64,000 nucleotides of DNA from Oscillospiraceae bacterium. Lineage in GTDB: Bacteria; Bacillota; Clostridia; Oscillospirales; Oscillospiraceae. A program made the position numbers and the translations under genes. Numbering within the stretch: position 1 is the first letter of the stretch; each line of letters opens with the position of its first letter. This document shows, piece by piece, positions 1 through 8,162 of the stretch. The notes under the pieces are model-generated. The model was not told the DNA's origin. It made no database searches and was given only the letters and a program-made list of their open reading frames with translations. The stretch is from the NCBI GenBank assembly GCA_017506735.1, contig JAFVMW010000048.1, positions 1 through 64,000 on the forward strand. Reading direction: 5' to 3'.

Positions 1-12
1 ATTCCGGTGAGA

Positions 13-128
13 GTTGGTATTGATTGTTGTGAGGGTCCACCTGTTCCCATCCCGAACACAGAAGTTAAGCTCACATACGCCGACGATAGTTGCCTGGTGA
101 CGGGCCGTGAAAATAGGTAATGCCAACA
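13..128 (+). rRNA. rrf: 5S ribosomal RNA
   Basis: The 5S core is recognisable (CCCATCCCGAACACAGAAGTTAAG, a conserved loop, shown here at about 47-70), and the terminal helix closes between GTTGGTATT (13-21) and AATGCCAAC (119-127). Length of about 116 nt is normal. It is followed at once by a terminator, so it is probably the last gene of an rRNA operon whose 16S and 23S genes lie upstream of the window; a stand-alone 5S gene cannot be excluded. Confidence 0.9.
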
Positions 129-135
129 CAATTGA

Positions 136-161
136 CCGCACTCATTCGAGTGCGGTTTTTT
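136..161 (+). terminator. Terminator after 5S rRNA
   Basis: An 8-bp stem CCGCACTC/GAGTGCGG with a 4-nt loop is followed by six T residues. It ends the rRNA transcript just before the cytidine deaminase ribosome-binding site. Confidence 0.9.
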
Positions 162-180
162 CTTACAGAGGAGGGATTGT

Positions 181-573
181 ATGGAGCGGTTTTCCCTGAC
201 CGAACAGGATCAGCTGCTGATTCAGGGGGCGCTGGAAATTTTGGAGCGAAATTTTGACAGCATCCATTATAATCATACCGTGGGCTGTGCAATCCGCTGT
301 AAAAACGGAATGGTCTACAGGGGTGTGAACTGTGACGGCAACCATGGCTCCTGTGCGGAGTATATCACAATGGGGATCGCCATTTCTGCCGGAGAGCGGG
401 AATTTGATACCATCGTTGCTGTCCATCCCGGGCATAATAATTCCGTGATTTCGCCCTGCGGCAATTGCAGGCAGATGCTGTATGAATACTGCCCGGATAT
501 CCTTGTGATTGTGAATGATGAAGATGGGAAGCTGATCAAGGTGAAAGCCAGAGATTTGCTGCCCTTTGCGTGA
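181..573 (+). CDS. cdd: Cytidine deaminase
   Basis: Hydrolytic deaminase of the zinc-dependent CDA family, expected to turn cytidine and deoxycytidine into uridine and deoxyuridine in pyrimidine salvage in the cytosol. The zinc site is complete: CAE at residues 58-60 (Cys ligand and catalytic Glu) and PCGNCRQ at 92-98 (the two other Cys ligands). At 130 residues it has the usual size of a homotetrameric CDA. The ATG is preceded by GAGGAGGG at good spacing. It stands alone between the 5S terminator and its own terminator. A blasticidin-type deaminase is the main alternative, since this family shares the same motifs. Confidence 0.88.
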   Translation: MERFSLTEQDQLLIQGALEILERNFDSIHYNHTVGCAIRCKNGMVYRGVNCDGNHGSCAEYITMGIAISAGEREFDTIVAVHPGHNNSVISPCGNCRQMLYEYCPDILVIVNDEDGKLIKVKARDLLPFA

Positions 574-602
574 AAAATCCGCCCACTCCGGGCGGATTTT
601 TT
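573..602 (+). terminator. Terminator after cytidine deaminase
   Basis: AAAATCCGCC/GGCGGATTTT hairpin with flanking A and T runs directly after the stop codon; it can work in both directions and also lies at the 3' end of the minus-strand YolD gene. Confidence 0.9.
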
Positions 603-616
603 ATGCGCAGGGCTGA

Positions 617-961
617 TTACATTAGCGTCAACGTCCCGATCTCTCCGAACTCGATTCCCACTTCTCCCACATAGAGTATTCTCCAGTAGGGATCGATTCT
701 GGTCACCGGGCCGGTGAGCTGCTGGTAGCGCTGCTCGTAGGAGCAATAATACACCACTGTGACCTGCTGGCCCTTTTTCAGAGCAGTCAGGGAGCGGTTC
801 AGCTCCTCAACCGCGTCGGGGGACAGTTCCCGGCGTGCTTCGGGGATTTTTTCTTTTTCCGCCAGAGCCTCCCGCAGACCCTTGAGGGCATCGAAGGCGG
901 AAAACTGCTTTGCCCGACGGGAGGGGGGCATGGGCGCTCTGTTACGAATCCGGGTTGCCAC
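617..961 (-). CDS. YolD-like domain protein
   Basis: A 114-residue protein resembling the YolD-like family, small proteins usually encoded next to Y-family polymerases in Firmicutes and their phages. The N-terminus is basic (MATRIRNRAPMPPSRRAKQF), followed by a helical part with the FSAFDALKGLREAL segment and a beta-rich C-terminus with the VTRIDPYWRILYVG stretch. The start is a GTG at 961 with GGAGG eight bases upstream; it overlaps the end of the polymerase gene by 20 bp, so the two are translationally coupled. The biochemical role is unknown; co-induction with the polymerase by DNA damage is an inference from the LexA box upstream. Confidence 0.75.
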   Translation of the reverse strand: MATRIRNRAPMPPSRRAKQFSAFDALKGLREALAEKEKIPEARRELSPDAVEELNRSLTALKKGQQVTVVYYCSYEQRYQQLTGPVTRIDPYWRILYVGEVGIEFGEIGTLTLM

Positions 962-2219
962 TTCTATGACCTCCGATCATTCCGTTCCGCTCCCGTGTGG
1001 TAGCGGCCTGCTCGTAATTCATGCCCTTCAGCAGGGCATTTTTGCCGTACTTTGCGTGGATTTTGTTGATTGTTTCCTGGAGGGCTTTGCCCCGGAGCTG
1101 AGTCGCTGTGTCCTCGAACAGATTCAGCTGCATGGCTCCGGTGTCCTGGATAATCTGGTTGCAGCTGATGCCCACGCGGCGGATGGTGCAGCCGGAATCC
1201 GTCACCCGGCGGTAGAGAGAAGCTACGGCCGGTACGATTTCTGAGGCCAGATTGGTGTGCCGGGCGAATTTGGCGGTACCGCCGGTACCCGATGGGCCGG
1301 CATTGTGGGCATAGCCCACGTACAGGGATACAGAATCTGTCACCAGGTTCTGAGCCGCCATCTGCAGGCACATCTGATCCGCCATTTCCTTGACGATCAG
1401 CTCCCCCTCGGAAGCCTTGTAGTCGCGCATCAGCACCTGGGAGCTGGACAGGCTTCTGGACTTGGATTTGTAATGCTTGATGTCCGGGATGGTGGTAGAT
1501 TCCCGGCCCCAGGCGTGGTCAATGAGAAGCTCCGCGTCAATGCCGAAGAGCCGGTACAGAAGTTCCTCGCTGCACATGGCGATCTGCCGCTGGGTGGTGA
1601 TGCCGTATTTCCGGAGCTTGCTTTCCGTGCCGGTGGAGATCCGCCAGAAATCGGTGATGGGCTTGTGATCCCACAGCTGGGATCGGAAGCCCTCCTCGTC
1701 CAGGATGCCGATGGAATCCGGCGCGTGCTTGGCCAGAATATCCAGGGCGATTTTGGAAAGATACAGATTTGTTCCGATGCCGCAGGCGCATAGGGTGCCC
1801 ACCGTCTGATGAACATCCTCCATGATCCTTCCGGCCAGCTCCCGGACGCTGATGCCGTACATCTTCAGATAAGGGGTTACGTCCAGAAAGGCTTCATCGA
1901 TGGAGTAAACGTAGATATCCTCCGGAGCCAGATACTTGAGAAAGACACCGTAGATCTCCGCGGCCACATCGATATAATGCTGCATCCGTGGGGGAGCGAT
2001 GATTACATCCATGTTCGGCGGAATATCCTTCAGACGGCAGCGATTTTTCACGCCCCGTTTTTTCAGATGGACGGATACGGCAAGGCAGATGGTGTTCTCC
2101 GAGCGCTGGGCATCGGCCACCACCAGATCCGCCTCCAGAGGGTCCAGCCCCCGGGAGACGCACTCGGCGGTGGCATAAAAGGACCGCTGGTCGATGCACA
2201 GATATTGTCGCTGCTGCAT
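942..2219 (-). CDS. Y-family DNA polymerase (UmuC/DinB type)
   Basis: Translesion DNA polymerase of 425 residues. The palm carries the metal-binding motif in YSIDEAFLDVTPYL (about 105-118) and an N-terminal CIDQRSFYA, in which the usual catalytic Asp of the DxxxFYA motif is kept. Length and the coupled YolD partner fit the UvrX/UmuC branch often found on mobile elements rather than chromosomal DinB. ATG at 2219 has GGAGG at proper spacing. A LexA-type palindrome lies about 20 bp upstream, so SOS induction is likely. The downstream overlap with YolD makes this a two-gene operon. It would extend primers past lesions with low fidelity. Confidence 0.88.
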   Translation of the reverse strand: MQQRQYLCIDQRSFYATAECVSRGLDPLEADLVVADAQRSENTICLAVSVHLKKRGVKNRCRLKDIPPNMDVIIAPPRMQHYIDVAAEIYGVFLKYLAPEDIYVYSIDEAFLDVTPYLKMYGISVRELAGRIMEDVHQTVGTLCACGIGTNLYLSKIALDILAKHAPDSIGILDEEGFRSQLWDHKPITDFWRISTGTESKLRKYGITTQRQIAMCSEELLYRLFGIDAELLIDHAWGRESTTIPDIKHYKSKSRSLSSSQVLMRDYKASEGELIVKEMADQMCLQMAAQNLVTDSVSLYVGYAHNAGPSGTGGTAKFARHTNLASEIVPAVASLYRRVTDSGCTIRRVGISCNQIIQDTGAMQLNLFEDTATQLRGKALQETINKIHAKYGKNALLKGMNYEQAATTRERNGMIGGHRSGNPDS

Positions 2220-2240
2220 GGCTGCTTCCTCCTATATAAT

Positions 2241-2254
2241 AGAACGTTTGTTCT
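2241..2254. promoter_or_regulatory. LexA/DinR-type SOS box
   Basis: GAAC-N4-GTTC palindrome (AGAACGTTTGTTCT) inside the longer symmetrical TATAATAGAAC...GTTCTATTATA. This matches the Gram-positive LexA consensus core and lies in the promoter of the UmuC/YolD operon; the TATAAT on either side could serve as the -10 region, so LexA would block it directly. Confidence 0.85.
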
Positions 2255-2389
2255 ATTATAAACGAAAACAGGGGCACTTGTCAAGGTGCAAATGATGGTA
2301 TGGGTGCGGTAAGGGGAGAAAGCCAAGGGCAGGTCATGGATTGCCGAGAAAAGAGAAAAATGGAGGCCGTTTCCGGCCTCCTGGGAACG

Positions 2390-4075
2390 TTATGCAGGTG
2401 TTTCGATGATCTCCCGGTTCATCTCCAGATACTCCATCAGCTGTGCGTATTCATCCTGGAAATTCAGGGTGATCTCCAGCCGTCCTCCTTCATGCACCCG
2501 GATCTCCTTTACCAGCTCCACCAGCATGGGCCGGGTCAGTTCCGTGAGATGGCCGTATTTGCGGAAGTGGGCCAGAAAACCGTTTTCCTGATCTACGCCC
2601 CTGGTGTACTGCTCGGCGGTGGCTTCCAGATTCCGGATCATCTCATCCAGCTGCTCCACCTTTTCGCTGAGATTGGCCTTGATGGCCAGGTATTCCTCCT
2701 GAGAGAGAAAACCGCTCTTCCAGTCAGGGTACAGCTCCACCATCGCACGCATACATTTTTCCCGCTCTGCACGCTGCTGTTTCAGCATGCGCTCCAGAGC
2801 GCCGGAACGGGTCTCGCGGGCGGTGCTGCGGTTGATCTCCAGCAGCAGCTTTTCATATTCGATGCAGGTGGCCACCGTGGTTTGCAGCAGGGTCAGAACC
2901 GCTTTTTCGATCTTGTCGATGCGAATGGACTGGCTGACGCAGCCGCCTGTATGCAGACGGTTGTTGGTGACGCAGCGGTAGTAATGGTAGGTTCCGTAGG
3001 AATGCCGGTTGGTCTTTTTGCTCATAATCCGCCCGCACTTGGCGCACCGGACAAAACCGGCCAGAAGCTGGACTTCGTTCTCCTTCGGGGATTTGCGGAT
3101 GTGCCGGTGAAACAGGGACTGGGCTTTTGCGAAGGTTTCCGGGTCAATAATGGCATCGTGGGTGCCCTCCACACGGATCCAGTCCTCTTTGGGAATCGGG
3201 CGGCATTGGTGAATTTTGTAGCTGACGGTGGTATTCTTACCCTGGATCATGTTGCCGATGTACATTTCATTCCGCAGAATCCGGCGAACGGAGCTGTCCG
3301 GCCAAAGGCCGTCGTTCCGTTCCCCGGCAGGGTGACGGTAGTTGAATCCCTTCAGCTTTTTGTAGGCGGTGGGATTGGGGATGCCCATGGCGTTCAGTTC
3401 CTTGGCGATGCCCATAATGCTGACGCCGGAAAGAAACTTGTCGAAGATCATCCGGACCACCGGTGCGGCTTCCTCATCGATGATCAGCTTGTGATGATCG
3501 TCCGGGTCCTTCAGATAGCCGTAGGTGGAGAAGGAACCGATGAATTTGCCCTGCTGCCGGTTCACATTCAGGGTGCCCCGGACGTTCACCGAGGTGGTCG
3601 CTGCCACGGATTCGTTGATGACGTTGGTAACGCCAACGGAAATCAGCTGGGTGGCTGCGTTCATATTTCCGGAAGCGGTGTCAATGCCGTTGTTCAGGGC
3701 AATGAACCGAATCCGCATCCGGACAAACACGTTGTCCAGATAGTAACCGCCCTCAGAAGCGTTCCGGCAGAACCGGGACAGATCCTTCACGATGACACAG
3801 TTCACATTTCCGGCATAGATGTCATCCATCATCCGGATGAAGCCGGGACGGTCGAAATTGGTTCCGCTCCAGCCGTCGTCAATGTAGATGTCGTAGAGCT
3901 CGATATCCGGGTGGAGCTTCAGATGCTCCCTGAGGATTTCCCGCTGATTGGTAACAGAGTTGGACTCCAGCTTGTCGCCGTCGTCCCGGGAAAGACGGAT
4001 GTAGAGGCCGGCTTTCCAGGTAATCATGGAAAGCCGGGGCTGCTCCGAAAAGGCGCGGTATTTGTTGCTACGCAT
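2390..4075 (-). CDS. Large serine recombinase (TndX-like integrase)
   Basis: Site-specific recombinase of about 561 residues that would integrate or excise a mobile element through a phosphoserine bond. The resolvase domain comes first with YIRLSRDD (catalytic Ser at about 29, Arg two before), NQRE, and KDLSRFCRN with the two active-site arginines. A recombinase domain, a Cys4 zinc ribbon (CAKCG...YRC) and a long coiled coil (about 395-480) follow. ATG at 4075 is chosen because GGAGG lies ten bases upstream. The length and architecture are full, so the enzyme may be active. Only a DUF6870-like gene and a macro-domain gene remain nearby, so this appears to be the end of a decayed integrative element; att sites were not identified. 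Confidence 0.9.
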   Translation of the reverse strand: MRSNKYRAFSEQPRLSMITWKAGLYIRLSRDDGDKLESNSVTNQREILREHLKLHPDIELYDIYIDDGWSGTNFDRPGFIRMMDDIYAGNVNCVIVKDLSRFCRNASEGGYYLDNVFVRMRIRFIALNNGIDTASGNMNAATQLISVGVTNVINESVAATTSVNVRGTLNVNRQQGKFIGSFSTYGYLKDPDDHHKLIIDEEAAPVVRMIFDKFLSGVSIMGIAKELNAMGIPNPTAYKKLKGFNYRHPAGERNDGLWPDSSVRRILRNEMYIGNMIQGKNTTVSYKIHQCRPIPKEDWIRVEGTHDAIIDPETFAKAQSLFHRHIRKSPKENEVQLLAGFVRCAKCGRIMSKKTNRHSYGTYHYYRCVTNNRLHTGGCVSQSIRIDKIEKAVLTLLQTTVATCIEYEKLLLEINRSTARETRSGALERMLKQQRAEREKCMRAMVELYPDWKSGFLSQEEYLAIKANLSEKVEQLDEMIRNLEATAEQYTRGVDQENGFLAHFRKYGHLTELTRPMLVELVKEIRVHEGGRLEITLNFQDEYAQLMEYLEMNREIIETPA

Positions 4076-4186
4076 GGTCAATAACCTCCATCAGATGATG
4101 GCGGCTGCCTATTTTCCTAAAACACGCAAATATCATAGCACACCGTCCTGGCTGAATCAAGAATCAGGGGTTTCCAGCATCGGCAA

Positions 4187-4435
4187 TTACTGGGGAATCA
4201 GCAGTCCGGCCAGGGCGCTTGCCAGGCGCTTGCCGCCGCTGAAATTGACCTTTACCACAACGCCGTCCACCTTGAACAGATAGGGATTGTGTACCTGATC
4301 GAGAAGCTGGCTGAGCCGCTGGGAAACAGGCAATGTGGTGTCAATGGTCACATTTCGCAAATCCACCAGATTCCCGGGGTCGCAGGTGGTGATATCCGCG
4401 TGAGCGCATTGCGCAAGCATTTGCAGGTTCATCAT
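4187..4435 (-). CDS. DUF6870-like small protein of integrative elements
   Basis: An 82-residue protein with the pattern DPGNLVDLRNVTIDT...QVHNPYLFKVDGVVVKVNFSGG. I recognise this as resembling small proteins (DUF6870 type) common in Tn916/Tn5801-like conjugative elements; their function is not known. ATG at 4435 follows GGAGGG. It lies upstream of the serine recombinase on the same strand, which supports a mobile-element origin of 2.4-5.7 kb. It may be complete, though homologues I recall are similar in length. Confidence 0.6.
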   Translation of the reverse strand: MMNLQMLAQCAHADITTCDPGNLVDLRNVTIDTTLPVSQRLSQLLDQVHNPYLFKVDGVVVKVNFSGGKRLASALAGLLIPQ

Positions 4436-4559
4436 AATGGCATCCCTCCTGTGTCAATCATTCCCATTTTCAGCGTTTTCATAATCAGAAGCAGGGCTGT
4501 TGACGCATTTGGCAATCAGGACTATAATAGAACCCAAGAAAACAGAGGAAGGTGAACCT

Positions 4560-5591
4560 ATGCCCTTTGAAATTGTCCGAAACGACATCACCAAAATGGC
4601 CGTCGATGCCATCGTGAACTCTGCCAATCCGCGTCCCGTGGTGGGACTGGGTACAGATTCCATGATCCATGCTGCCGCCGGCCCGGAGCTGTTGGCGGCC
4701 CGTAAGAAGATCGGGCCCATTACCGCAGGCAATGCTGCCATCACCCCTGCGTATAACCTGCAGGCCAGGTATGTCATTCACACGGTGGGCCCGGTATGGG
4801 ATGGGGGTACCTATGGGGAAGCGCAGCTTCTGCGCAGCTGCTATGACAGCTCCCTGAAGCTGGCGTTGGCGCATGGGTGTAAATCCATCGCGTTCCCACT
4901 GATCTCCACCAACAACTACGGCTTCCCAAAGGACAAGGCCTTGCAGATCGCCGTTGCCGCGTTCAGCGCCTTTCTGCTGGAGCATGAGATGCAGATTTAT
5001 CTGGTGGTATTCGACCGCACCGCATTCCGGCTGTCGGAGAAGCTGTTCCACAGCGTGGCCAGCTATATCGACCAGCATTATGTGGATAACTGGGTACGCA
5101 CGGTGTATGGCCCGGAGGGCAGCACCCGCCAGCAGCAGCTTCGCCGCCGCAGGGACAGGGAGCTTTACGAAGCCAGCATGGTCTGTGACGAGGCCTTGCC
5201 CGCTCCGTGCGCGCCAAAAGCCATCCGTCTGGAGGATTTGCTGAAACAGGCAGACTGCGGCTTCTCGGAGCGGCTGATCCAGCTGCTGAACCAGTCCGGA
5301 TTAAAAAACGCTGCCGTCTATAAGAAGGCCCAACTCTCCAAACAGCACTTCTCCAAGATTCTCAGCAATCCAAGCTATCAGCCCACCAAGCCCACAGCCA
5401 TCGCCCTGGCCCTGGCGCTGGAGCTGGATCTGGACGGCGTGCAGGATCTCATCGGCCGGGCAGGCTATACCCTGACCAACAGCAGCAAGTTCGACCTGAT
5501 TATCCGCTACTGCATCGAGCATAAGGAATATAACATCGTACAAATCAACGCGATTCTGTATGAGTTCGACCAGAGCCTGCTGGGACAGTAA
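4560..5591 (+). CDS. Macro-domain protein with C-terminal HTH region
   Basis: A 343-residue fusion. Residues 1 to about 175 form a macro domain that should bind ADP-ribose or related nucleotides: GDIT-like RNDITKMAVDAIVNSAN at 6-22, a glycine-rich loop with DSMIHAAAGPEL, and STNNYGFPKD near 120. After a charged linker, residues about 240-343 resemble an XRE-type helix-turn-helix (VYKKAQLSKQHFSKILSN) followed by a helical tail. ATG at 4560 has GAGGAAGGTG upstream. Such fusions may link ADP-ribose signalling to regulation or defence, but that is inference. It neighbours a serine recombinase and a decayed fragment directly downstream. Confidence 0.8.
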   Translation: MPFEIVRNDITKMAVDAIVNSANPRPVVGLGTDSMIHAAAGPELLAARKKIGPITAGNAAITPAYNLQARYVIHTVGPVWDGGTYGEAQLLRSCYDSSLKLALAHGCKSIAFPLISTNNYGFPKDKALQIAVAAFSAFLLEHEMQIYLVVFDRTAFRLSEKLFHSVASYIDQHYVDNWVRTVYGPEGSTRQQQLRRRRDRELYEASMVCDEALPAPCAPKAIRLEDLLKQADCGFSERLIQLLNQSGLKNAAVYKKAQLSKQHFSKILSNPSYQPTKPTAIALALALELDLDGVQDLIGRAGYTLTNSSKFDLIIRYCIEHKEYNIVQINAILYEFDQSLLGQ

Positions 5592-5602
5592 TCCTGATGT
5601 GA

Positions 5603-5726
5603 CAGCGTGGGCACCGCCTGAACTACGAGGTGGTCAGCGATGCCATCAAGTCCATCCGTTGCTGCGCCCCTGAGCCGGGACTGGAAGCGCCGCATCGACG
5701 AGGACTTCAGGAAGCGGGGAAAGTAA
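5603..5726 (+). pseudogene. Gene-end fragment with frameshift after the macro gene
   Basis: Just after the macro gene, one frame reads GHRLNYEVVSDAIKSIR (from 5603) and another reads LSRDWKRRIDEDFRKRGK followed by a stop at 5724. Both halves look like real protein sequence, so I read this as the 3' remnant of a second gene of the same mobile region, joined across a frameshift or small deletion. The family is not recognised. It could also be chance coding potential. Confidence 0.3.
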
Positions 5727-5730
5727 TCGG

Positions 5731-6246
5731 CTATATCAAGCCGCACAATGCATACAGCTCCTCAATGCACGGAGCTTTATATGCCATGTACTGATCGATA
5801 TTGTCAGGGAATCGCTGCGCAGCGGTTTCTTTTACGGAACCGTATTGTTTCGCAGCATCGGGGTTGTTTCGGAGGAAATCTCTGAATGTAATATGACGGT
5901 GTAATTCTTCAGAATTCTGTGGGCACACATAAAGATGGTGTTTCATCAGATGGGGTTTATTCGTATAGCGGAATGCTTCCCGATCTTTGATTCCCAGATT
6001 GCCTTCGTGGGTGTATCCGATGGCTTCCAGTCTGCTGACGACAGTATGAAATACGGAATAATCCCGGATGACAACATCAATATCGATGCAAGGCTTGGCG
6101 GACAGGCCTTCCACTGAGGTGCTTCCCACGTGTTCTATACCGATGATCAGATCACCGATGGCATGGTTCAGTTCTGCCTTTATGGCTTCAAAAGAGGATT
6201 TCCATCCTTCGTCATAAGGCACAACGGTAACACTTTTCGTTCGCAT
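5731..6246 (-). CDS. GrpB family nucleotidyltransferase-fold protein
   Basis: A 171-residue GrpB/UPF0157 family protein, whose fold belongs to the nucleotidyltransferase superfamily. Visible family motifs are VVPYDEGW near the N-terminus, IEHVGSTSVEGLSAKPCIDIDVVI at about 37-60 (the GSTSV...KPxIDI signature with the acidic pair) and HHLYVCPQNSEELHRHITFRDFLR near 115-140. The start at 6246 is preferred over the ATG two codons upstream on spacing grounds. Substrate is unknown; some relatives may act on coenzyme A intermediates or in aminoglycoside-like resistance. It stands alone and is convergent with the remnant on the other strand. Confidence 0.88.
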   Translation of the reverse strand: MRTKSVTVVPYDEGWKSSFEAIKAELNHAIGDLIIGIEHVGSTSVEGLSAKPCIDIDVVIRDYSVFHTVVSRLEAIGYTHEGNLGIKDREAFRYTNKPHLMKHHLYVCPQNSEELHRHITFRDFLRNNPDAAKQYGSVKETAAQRFPDNIDQYMAYKAPCIEELYALCGLI

Positions 6247-6357
6247 AAACAACCTCCGTTCCGGTCAAGTTTGTGGTACTCATTATAGCACCAGAGATCA
6301 CCCGTTTCAATATTATGGCGCGTGATCCCGGAAAGCCCTGCGGACATGATGCAGAAA

Positions 6358-6521
6358 GGGCGGCTTCCACATACGGAAGCCGCCCACCAAACAAAATCTG
6401 CAGAAAGAAGAGGTTACGTAAATGATTGATCCCATCTGCAATTGATGACCCTTGATCTTGCGAAAACAAAAGATCAAGGGTCATTTCTTTGCCTGCACGC
6501 TCCGCAAGGGGCGATTTTTTG
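6358..6521 (+). ncRNA. Structured repeat module, copy 1 (hairpin, box, micro-ORF, hairpin, terminator)
   Basis: Order of parts: an 11-bp hairpin GGGCGGCTTCC/GGAAGCCGCCC (6358-6385); a box of about 38 bp at 6389-6424 that is repeated exactly in copy 2 (9210-9255) and carries AGAGG and an ATG; a micro-ORF MIDPICN; a perfect 14-bp hairpin TGACCCTTGATCTT/AAGATCAAGGGTCA (6455-6485); and a short terminator CGCTCC/GGGGCG followed by T residues (6499-6521). Stem sequences differ from copy 2 while pairing is kept, which points to a selected RNA structure. A separate promoter follows, so it is not the leader of the flavin reductase. Function unknown. Confidence 0.5.
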
Positions 6522-6550
6522 TTGTATGGGGTTTCAAGCCATGCTATAAT
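6522..6550 (+). promoter_or_regulatory. Promoter of flavin reductase gene
   Basis: TTGTAT, 17-bp spacer, TATAAT; it begins right after the terminator of the structured module and lies 32 bp before the start codon at 6583. Confidence 0.6.
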
Positions 6551-6582
6551 GATTGCATCAATACAATTTCGAGGTGATTCCT

Positions 6583-7143
6583 ATGAGAAAGAATTTCGGA
6601 GCAAAGGGCATGTGCTATCCCATGCCGGTTTTCATCATCGGCACGTACAATGCTGACGGTACCCCCAATGCCATGAACGCCGCCTGGGGCGGCATCAGCG
6701 AGGAGACGGAGATTACCATCTGTGTGGATAATACCCACAAGACTGCGGAGAATCTGCTGGCCCGGAAGGCCTTCACCGTGTCCATGGCTACCGCCAGGAT
6801 GTTGGCGGCCTGCGACTATGTGGGCATCGTCAGCGGCAATCAGGAGCCGGAGAAGTTTGCCAAGGCAGGCTTCCATGCCACCAGGTCGGAGTTTGTGGAT
6901 GCGCCCCTCATCGACGAGCTGCCCATGGCACTGGAGTGCGAGGTGATTTCCTATGACGAGGAAACCTGCAGACTGGTGGGCCGGATCGTCAACGTCTGCG
7001 CCGATGCGTCCGTGCTGGGGGAGAACGGCAAGGTGGATGTGAGCAAGCTCCAGCCCATTACCTATGACCCCATGAACCACCACTATCTGGTTCTGGGTGA
7101 AAAGGTGGGACAGGCATTCCACGACGGCGTGGCACTGAAATAA
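6583..7143 (+). CDS. Flavin reductase family protein (flavoredoxin-like)
   Basis: A 186-residue FMN-binding split-barrel protein of the flavin reductase/flavoredoxin family. Typical stretches are PMPVFIIGTYNADGTPNAMNAAWGG at the N-terminus, ITICVDNTHKTAENL, and GNQEPEKFAKAGF in the middle. It would reduce FMN or pass electrons in the cytosol; the exact partner cannot be seen. ATG at 6583 follows GAGGTG at good distance. The methyltransferase gene starts six bases after its stop, so the two share a transcript from the promoter at 6522. Confidence 0.85.
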   Translation: MRKNFGAKGMCYPMPVFIIGTYNADGTPNAMNAAWGGISEETEITICVDNTHKTAENLLARKAFTVSMATARMLAACDYVGIVSGNQEPEKFAKAGFHATRSEFVDAPLIDELPMALECEVISYDEETCRLVGRIVNVCADASVLGENGKVDVSKLQPITYDPMNHHYLVLGEKVGQAFHDGVALK

Positions 7144-7149
7144 CAAGCC

Positions 7150-7764
7150 ATGGCAAACAGTGAAAACAACTGGGACAAGCTTCTGCAAATCAGCACCATT
7201 GGCCGGGATGAAACCAATGCGGACGAGTATCATCATCCCTACGAGCCTACGGACTATTGCGTTCTGGAGCGGCTGGCGGAAAGCGGATTGATTGGCAAAG
7301 ACGATGTGGTTCTGGACTACGGCTGTGGAAAGGGCCGGGTGGGCTTTTTCCTGTCCTACCGGGCAAAGACCAGGACAATCGGCATCGAATATGACGGGCG
7401 AATCTACGGGAGCGCGCTGGAAAACCGCAGGTCTGCCATCTCCAGAATCAAGCCGGAGTTTGTACTGACCCGGGCAGAAGAATATGAAGTTCCGTCTAAG
7501 GTCAATCGGTGCTATTTCTTCAATCCCTTCTCGGTGGAGATTCTTCATAAAGTGATGGCCCGGATTATTGAATCTTGGTATGCGCATCCCAGGGAAATGC
7601 TTCTGTTCTTCTACTATCCGGCAGATGAGTACATTTCTTACTTAATGACCGTGGACGAGCTGGAATTCTACGATGAAATCGAATGTGATGACCTGTTTGA
7701 AGGCCGCGATCCCCGGGAGCGGATCTTGATTTTTCAGTTGCCGGATTATGAAATTGGAAATTAG
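7150..7764 (+). CDS. Class I SAM-dependent methyltransferase
   Basis: A 204-residue Rossmann-fold methyltransferase. Motif I is clear at VVLDYGCGKGRVGFFLSYRA (about 55-74), with an acidic residue after the second strand in IGIEYDGRIYGSALENR. The post-I region and RCYFFNPFSVEILHKVMARI fit small-molecule or uncharacterised methyltransferases. The substrate is unknown. There is only a weak ribosome-binding site before ATG 7150, and the gene begins six bases after the flavin reductase stop, so translation is probably coupled. A strong terminator follows. Confidence 0.82.
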   Translation: MANSENNWDKLLQISTIGRDETNADEYHHPYEPTDYCVLERLAESGLIGKDDVVLDYGCGKGRVGFFLSYRAKTRTIGIEYDGRIYGSALENRRSAISRIKPEFVLTRAEEYEVPSKVNRCYFFNPFSVEILHKVMARIIESWYAHPREMLLFFYYPADEYISYLMTVDELEFYDEIECDDLFEGRDPRERILIFQLPDYEIGN

Positions 7765-7777
7765 GATCATACAGCAG

Positions 7778-7832
7778 AAAAAAGCACGGGCAGGGAAGCG
7801 GAGAATTACCGCTGACTGCCCGTGCTTTTTTC
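7778..7832 (+). terminator. Strong terminator after methyltransferase
   Basis: Long stem AAAAAAGCACGGGCAG/CTGCCCGTGCTTTTTT with an extra inner stem AGCGG/CCGCT; the T run ends at 7832. It can act in both directions and closes the flavin reductase-methyltransferase transcript. Confidence 0.9.
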
Positions 7833-7848
7833 TTGGGAACCTCTGATA

Positions 7849-8000
7849 CTAACTCTTAATAAAACAGCCTGACGCTCACCGGCCTAAATTGCACCAGAAT
7901 GCGTTCTCCTCCTAGGTGGGCGACAGCCCACCGTCGTCGTCGTCCTTTTCTGGCACAATTTATCCTCGCTGAGCATCTAGGCCGTTCTATCAAGAATTAG
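7849..8000. repeat. MITE-like palindromic repeat, type B
   Basis: A 152-bp imperfect palindrome. The left arm CTAACTCTTAATAAAACAGCC pairs with the complement of the right end (CTAATTCTTGATAGAACGGCC), and inner arms containing AAATTGCACCAGAA and AAATTGTGCCAGAA also match. It has no coding capacity. The direct repeat GGAA(C/A)CTCTGAT flanks it (7836-7847 and 8001-8012), the second copy being the terminus of the type A element next to it, so B may have inserted into or duplicated a type A end. Confidence 0.65.
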
Positions 8001-8162
8001 GGAAACTCTGATGAAATCGGCAAGAGGTGGTGGCGAGAGATTTTTCTTCGATGGAAAGTTTGAAAAGCGGAGGAATACTGTATGTATTTCCCGTTTTTTA
8101 AACTGCACCAGCGGAGTAAAAGATTCGCCATCCACCCGAAGGCGATTTATTCAGAGGTTCCT
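8000..8162 (-). repeat. MITE-like repeat, type A, left copy
   Basis: A 163-bp sequence that is repeated in inverted orientation at 9429-9591 with about 90% identity by eye. Terminal inverted repeats are AGGAA(G/A)CTCTGATGAAATCG and AGGAACCTCTGAATAAATCG. It encodes nothing evident. The two copies bracket the cyclase gene and the second structured module. Confidence 0.75.

Noticed and set aside
2390..4075. INESVAATTSVNVRGT-like stretch in the recombinase as a sign of a damaged catalytic domain
   Set aside because: As I recall, a whole branch of TndX-like recombinases carries this variant, and Ser and both active Arg residues are present.
2300..4084. Plus-strand open frame (about 594 codons) opposite the serine recombinase
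   Set aside because: No domain; the minus strand codes a full recombinase with all active-site residues.
6358..6582. Structured module copy 1 as an attenuator of the flavin reductase gene
   Set aside because: A good promoter lies between the module's terminator and the gene, and the second copy has no gene behind it.
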